The notes below the pieces were generated by a model. The model searched no databases. It was not told the origin of the DNA and worked only from the letters and a program-made list of their open reading frames with translations. From assembly GCA_030849465.1 (NCBI GenBank), contig JARVLF010000008.1, positions 310,001 through 374,000 on the forward strand: a stretch of 64,000 bases of DNA, in the 5' to 3' direction. The position numbers and the translations under genes are program-made. Of the stretch, positions 59,537 to 64,000 are shown piece after piece. Every line of letters begins with the position of its first letter. The first letter of the stretch is position 1. The DNA is from Moesziomyces globuligerus. Lineage: Eukaryota; Basidiomycota; Ustilaginomycetes; Ustilaginales; Ustilaginaceae.

Positions 59537-61197
59537 TCTGGCTGCTTCCGGGCCGAAGCGTGGAGCTGTCGTGGAGGGATGCTGAGGGTGGCAGGGCAGC
59601 GAAAGTCGAGATGGCTTGCCTGCTATGGAATGTAAGATTGTGGCTATGCGATGCTATCTCGCCAATACGGATCGGGCCGCAGTCGTCGTGGCTGATATGA
59701 ACGAGAAAAAAAAACGATGTGGTTGGACGAGGCTGATGGTTCCGAGGAAGCTTGGTGCGAGGCGGCGGAGAGCGACGTATGAGTTGCGAGAGAGAATAAA
59801 GATGCTAGAGAGAGAGAGAGAGACAGGCGAGCGCGGTTGATGCCGGGATGGTAGATGCCAGAGAGACGAATGCTTTTTTGTGAAAGAGGTGCTGACGGCG
59901 GTGGGGCGAGTCGACCGGCGACTGATTTGCGAGGTGGTGCTTGCAGAGGCGGGACGCTCGAGTCGAGGCTGAGGCTACGAGCCGGTTGAGGGAGGCTCTT
60001 TGGCCGTGAGCGCAGGGTGGGGGGAAGCGTAGCACACGGCTACGTGGGTCTGGGCGCTGCACGAAGGGGCAGGGAAAGGGGGAGGGGGGGGGGGGGAAGA
60101 GGAAATGCTTGGTCTTTGTTCTGCCAGTCAGGAAGAAGGACGAGCAGAGATGGTGGGGGGAAAGATGATGGAGAGGGCTGGCGTTGAAGTGTTGGATGAG
60201 TAGCAAGCAAGAGGGTGTGAGTGCGAGCTGAGCAAAAGAATCTTTGGTGCGTTGGGCTGAGGCGGCTCGAGGAGGAGTTGGCGGCGGCGGCGGCGGCGCT
60301 GCTGAGTGGCTTTGGCGCGAATGGTTGATTTACCGAGCCGAGCGAGACACACACATTTCACACCTTTCTCGCTTTCGCTTTCGCATTCACTCGTTGACTC
60401 GTACCCGCCATGACGCTCGCTCTTTTCCCAGCCGAGTCGGTCGTTTGCTTTCGAGTGAAGCCGCCTTGGTCGCAGCAACGCTGAGCCACGCTGAGCCGTG
60501 GAGCTGAGCCAGGCGCTCTTCGGATGGTTGCCGCAAGGGCGAGGTGAGCAGCGCCGGCGCGTCTTTTGGCTCGCTTTCTCGCTTTCTCGGCCTTGGAAAT
60601 TGAGTTGCACTTTCAGCGCTTAGCTGCGGTCAACGCGACCTGCACGCCACTGCCCTTACTCATCACCAGGCTCAGTCGAGAAGAAAGATCACTCGCACCC
60701 AGGTTGTTAGATCCAGGCCGAAACGGGGACGCGGCGGGAAAGTGACCGAGCCGCCCAGCGGGAAGAGCGCGGCCGCAGTAGCATGTCGACATGGCGACCC
60801 TCCTGCACACGCACAGCGCGCACAATCAGCGTGCCTGCACCCGCCACCCCGCCGACCCGCCACCCCGCCGACCCGCCATCCGCCACACATGAAGCAGAAC
60901 TGCATGCCTCGCTCCTCCTCCCCCTGCCTCATCCCACCCACTCCTCATGTCTCGTCCCCCACAACCTCCGCCGCGCTGCCCGTGCCAGCCCGCCTTCGCA
61001 TTGTTCGATAGCGCGGCACTCGCGCGATAGCATCCACCTTGAAATCCCACACACACACACATGCACACACGCACACAAACACATGGTCTGTGGCTGCCGA
61101 TGATGTTGGGCCAGACATGCTATGCTAGGGATTGCGGCAACAAGGCTTCCAGCGCGCCGTAGCTGCTGAAGCAGGGTATATCCATGCCGACGTCGTG
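59537..61197. other. 1.7-kb region between the TUTase and PAK-like genes
   Basis: Holds the TUTase promoter/leader and the kinase 3' end; no supported gene. Simple repeats: an AG run (59809-59824), a 13-G run (60084-60096), CGG repeats (60281-60297), a cccgccgac-type repeat (60843-60875) and a CA-rich tract (61046-61085). Confidence 0.55.
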
Positions 61198-64000
61198 TCA
61201 TCCTTTCGTCGTCGAGTCGCTGCTCCAGCTCTGCCTGCGTGCTGTTTCTTGCTCCTGGCTTGCGTCTCGATCGGCCTCTTGTGCGCCTGCGCCTGCAGCG
61301 GCCTCATTTGCCTCGGCCTGGCTTGCCTCCTGGAGCAGCGCGACGATGCTCGCCCTGCTGCAGGGATCCGAGAGGAAGTCGCTCATGGCGAGCATCTCGG
61401 CACTGGGTCTCTTGTCGGCGTCCATCTCGGTGGCCCAGTGGAGGAACGACTTGAGTTCGTGCGAGAGCGACGAGGCATCGCTCAGCGCAGGCAAACCCAG
61501 CGTCGCCGTCAGCGTGATGGCCCTCAAAGGCGGAAAGTCGACCCTGGGTGGCTCGCCTTCGATCATCTCCCACAACACGACGCCGAGCGACCAAACATCG
61601 CACCGCATGTCGTACCGATCCGCCTTGATCACCTCGGGCGCCATCCAGTACGGCGTCCCGATCACCGACTGTCGCCAGCTCGTGCCGCCGACGAGCTCGC
61701 CCGCGTGCGTAAAGTCGCTCAGCTTGCATACGCCCGTGCTGGAAACCATCACGTTGTCCGAGCGCACATCCCGATGCAGCACCCGTCGTCCATGCAAGAA
61801 CTGCAGCGCCTCCACCAAATCCCCCATGATCCGACTCATCCGCCCCTCGTTGAGATCCACCCCTCCCCCTTCCTTCCACGCAATCACATCTGCCAGACTT
61901 CGCTCCGCCAGCTCGTGCACCATCCAGATCGCATCCGCAGCCACCACGGTCGAGTACAGATCCAACACGTTGACGTGCCGACATCGTCGCCACACACCCA
62001 CCTCCTTGACCAGCCCCTGCAGCCGCGCCGACGGCTCCGCCTCCACATCGGCGCCGAACTTGACCATCTTGATCGCCACGCGCCGCTTCTTGACCACGTC
62101 CCGCGCCGCAAACACCGGCCCGCTCTCGCCGTCGCCGATCATCTCGAGATCGCACAGCACACCCGATCGCAACGGCTGCAGCGCCAGTTCGCCCGCAAGA
62201 TGCGCCAGCTTCGGCGGCAGCCTCGCCGCCACCGCCTCGTCTCCCACCTCGGACGCACTCGGCGACGTGGCGTTGCTCCGCGTCTCGCGCCCGGACGAGT
62301 TGGAGCTCGATGCCGACTCCTTGCTCCTCCGCTGCGGCGGCTCTCCCACTCGCGAGAGGCTTGCCGCGGCCACTTTGGCCTCGAGCTCCTTCATGCTCGG
62401 CAGCGTCGGAACGGGCGGCGCACTCTCCTCGCCCATCTCGAGCGGCATCATCTCCTCCAGATCCATCGACTGCCGCGCCAGCATCAGCTCCCGGAACGAC
62501 CGGATCGCCTCCGAGTCGTCGCCCAGCATCGAAGCCGTGTCAAAGCCACTCGCATAGTGCATCGACACGGGGAACCGCCTCGCGTCCTCGTGCGCGCGCG
62601 GTCCGATCGAGATGATCGAACGCGTGTCGTCGCGGCCGCGCTCTCGGCTGCGCTCTGCCTTACCGTCCCCGCTGGTCGCCGGTCCGCGCAGTGCCGAATC
62701 TGCGCTGCCACGACCGGACGCCTCGTCATCGAGCACCTCGATCGACTCGCTCGGCGATGGCGGAAGGTAGTACGCCTCCAGCCTCGTCGCATCCCGGATC
62801 GAGTCTCTGAGCTCCAGGCGGGGAGGTGCCGCGGACGCCGCACGAGACGCCAACGACCTCTCGTCCGTAGCAGGGGCTTGTGCAGCAGCGCGAGTGGGAG
62901 CGTAGGAACTCGCCGGCAGCGCTGCTCGCGCCGTCGAGCCGGGTGCGGATCTGGAAGTAGACGATTCGGACGCATTTGACGTACTCGAAGTCGTCAGGCG
63001 GGCGGGGTAGGGCGATACGTGCGCATTCTGACTGAAAGCCTCCTCCTCCTCCTCCTTGGGCAGCGGCGGAAGTGGCGAGTCTCGGCTGCTAGCCGAAGGG
63101 CTTGGCGACGTTGTCGAGAACGTCGTTGTCGCCGGCGATCGATCCGAGTAGTCGTCCCGCATCCACTCCTCGATCGTTGCGTGGTAGTCGGACGCCTCGG
63201 TCGACGACGAGGGGGACAGCGCCGGCGACAGCGGCGGTGGCCGAAGCCGGTCAGCGCTCAGCATACCACCGTCGCTCCCACCCGTGTCGCGGCCCGTCGG
63301 TCCAGCGTTCGCCGGCATCGTGTAGAATCCGTCAGCTCCAGGCATGATGTATTCCGGCTGCTTGCGCACCACCACTGCGGGCTTGTGAGGCGGGGGCGGT
63401 CCGACCGAGTCCCTTGACGTCGTCAACGAGCCCACACTGCCTCGGGCTCCATTCTGAAGCGGGCCGTATGCGAACTTGGGCGAGTAGAAGCCCGAGGGCG
63501 AGGGCCGGCCATCCGGGGTCGTCGGCGAGGCGCTGGGTGCGTAGCTGTGTTGCCTTCGGTCCCTGGCATCGAAGCCGGCCACCTCTCCGTCCGAGCGAGC
63601 GCTGCGGATCGAGTTGCGATCGTAGTAGTGCTGAGTCTGCTGCTGGGCTTGCTGGTGTCGGGAATGCTGCAGATGCTGGGAGCCGTGGTCCTGCGAGCCG
63701 TGCGAGTGCTCGCTCATGGGGCTGCGGTCCGCCCTCACCAGGGCGTCGGCCGACGTCTTCCTCTGCATTGGCGCGTGGAGCGGTGACTGCTGAGAGCGCC
63801 GACTGGAGACATAGCCGCTGAGAGCGCTGCTTGCGTCGTCCTGGTGCGCGATGTGAGCCCATCGAGTCGAAGTGGAGGGTGGATAGATGCGGGGTGGGGC
63901 CTGACGACGCTCGCGCAGGCCGAGTCCGCGCGTGACGCCGTGACTGCCATCTGACGAGGTGATCGAGTGCGTGGTGCTCGCCCAGCTGTCCTGCGTCTGG
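61198..64000 (-). CDS. PAK-like (STE20 group) protein kinase with degenerate DFG motif, 5' end outside window
   Basis: Partial: the frame has a stop at 61198 and stays open to the right edge (about 933 codons). An ATG at 63768 is the first in the window, but 77 further in-frame, protein-like codons precede it, so the start lies beyond 64000. Most of the visible N-terminal part is Ser/Pro-rich. The kinase domain runs from about 62160 to 61370: GDGESGPVFAAR glycine loop, RRVAIKMVKF lysine, LHRDVRSDNVMV catalytic loop, LSDFTHAGEL in place of DFG, GTPYWMAPEVI, and PAK-like ends (EGEPPRVDFPPLRAI and EMDADKRPSAEML). PAK kinases act below Cdc42/Rac; no CRIB or PH domain is visible in this part. Catalytic K, HRD Asp, Asn and the DFG Asp remain, so activity is possible. 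Confidence 0.85.
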   Translation of the reverse strand, partial: QTQDSWASTTHSITSSDGSHGVTRGLGLRERRQAPPRIYPPSTSTRWAHIAHQDDASSALSGYVSSRRSQQSPLHAPMQRKTSADALVRADRSPMSEHSHGSQDHGSQHLQHSRHQQAQQQTQHYYDRNSIRSARSDGEVAGFDARDRRQHSYAPSASPTTPDGRPSPSGFYSPKFAYGPLQNGARGSVGSLTTSRDSVGPPPPHKPAVVVRKQPEYIMPGADGFYTMPANAGPTGRDTGGSDGGMLSADRLRPPPLSPALSPSSSTEASDYHATIEEWMRDDYSDRSPATTTFSTTSPSPSASSRDSPLPPLPKEEEEEAFSQNAHVSPYPARLTTSSTSNASESSTSRSAPGSTARAALPASSYAPTRAAAQAPATDERSLASRAASAAPPRLELRDSIRDATRLEAYYLPPSPSESIEVLDDEASGRGSADSALRGPATSGDGKAERSRERGRDDTRSIISIGPRAHEDARRFPVSMHYASGFDTASMLGDDSEAIRSFRELMLARQSMDLEEMMPLEMGEESAPPVPTLPSMKELEAKVAAASLSRVGEPPQRRSKESASSSNSSGRETRSNATSPSASEVGDEAVAARLPPKLAHLAGELALQPLRSGVLCDLEMIGDGESGPVFAARDVVKKRRVAIKMVKFGADVEAEPSARLQGLVKEVGVWRRCRHVNVLDLYSTVVAADAIWMVHELAERSLADVIAWKEGGGVDLNEGRMSRIMGDLVEALQFLHGRRVLHRDVRSDNVMVSSTGVCKLSDFTHAGELVGGTSWRQSVIGTPYWMAPEVIKADRYDMRCDVWSLGVVLWEMIEGEPPRVDFPPLRAITLTATLGLPALSDASSLSHELKSFLHWATEMDADKRPSAEMLAMSDFLSDPCSRASIVALLQEASQAEANEAAAGAGAQEADRDASQEQETARRQSWSSDSTTKG

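Noticed and set aside
61132..62979. Plus-strand 615-codon frame over the PAK-like kinase
   Set aside because: Antisense to the kinase domain; His/Arg-rich shadow.

Overview
The window looks like a chromosome segment of a basidiomycete of the smut lineage (Ustilaginomycetes: Ustilago, Sporisorium, Moesziomyces or Pseudozyma type). The evidence is its G/C-rich third codon positions, dense mostly intronless genes, short GT-AG introns (65-103 nt) in a few genes, low-complexity Ser/Ala/Pro-rich extensions on regulatory proteins, a class I hydrophobin, and a set of nuclear eukaryotic housekeeping genes. The species cannot be named from sequence alone. I found no prophage, insertion sequence, CRISPR array, rRNA or convincing tRNA, and no secondary-metabolite cluster.

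Layout. 0.2-8.6 kb: a Kin4-type checkpoint kinase, a spliced Fmp46-like thioredoxin-fold protein and an F-box/WD protein. 8.7-17.5 kb: housekeeping genes for N-glycosylation (WBP1/OST48), splicing/nuclear function (NKAP), diphthamide synthesis (DPH6) and mitochondrial RNA turnover (SUV3). 18.8-23.7 kb: an LrgA-LrgB fusion membrane protein facing an Ert1/AcuK-type zinc-cluster regulator. 23.7-28.0 kb: a 4.2 kb gene-poor region with a perfectly phased 10-bp minisatellite. 28.0-34.2 kb: the PP2A methyltransferase PPM1 (four exons), a FIT-family lipid-droplet protein, a large PEX11-like protein and mitoribosomal uS17m. 34.8-46.9 kb: the largest TFIIIC subunit, a Ufo1-like F-box/WD/UIM protein and ribosomal protein eL28. 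47.0-50.0 kb: a second gene-poor stretch ending in the hydrophobin. 51.3-64.0 kb: a MIC26/27-type MICOS subunit, an unknown coiled-coil protein, an SCI1-like RS protein, a Cid1-type nucleotidyltransferase and a degenerate PAK-like kinase whose 5' end lies beyond the right edge.

The genes do not form an operon or one pathway; most sit as divergent or convergent neighbours with 37-920 bp between them. Shared themes are mitochondria (FMP46, SUV3, uS17m, MICOS), protein synthesis and its RNA supply (DPH6, TFC3, RPL28, TUTase), and SCF ubiquitin ligases (two F-box/WD proteins). Six gene models needed hand correction: FMP46, PPM1, uS17m, RPL28 and the MICOS gene are spliced, and the PAK-like frame is open through the window edge. 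I did not find a clearly new biological system. The best leads are the fungal LrgAB fusion, the DFG-to-DFT PAK-like kinase, the 13-bp repeat that plants one upstream ATG per frame before NKAP, and a possible small spliced gene near 48.4-48.7 kb.
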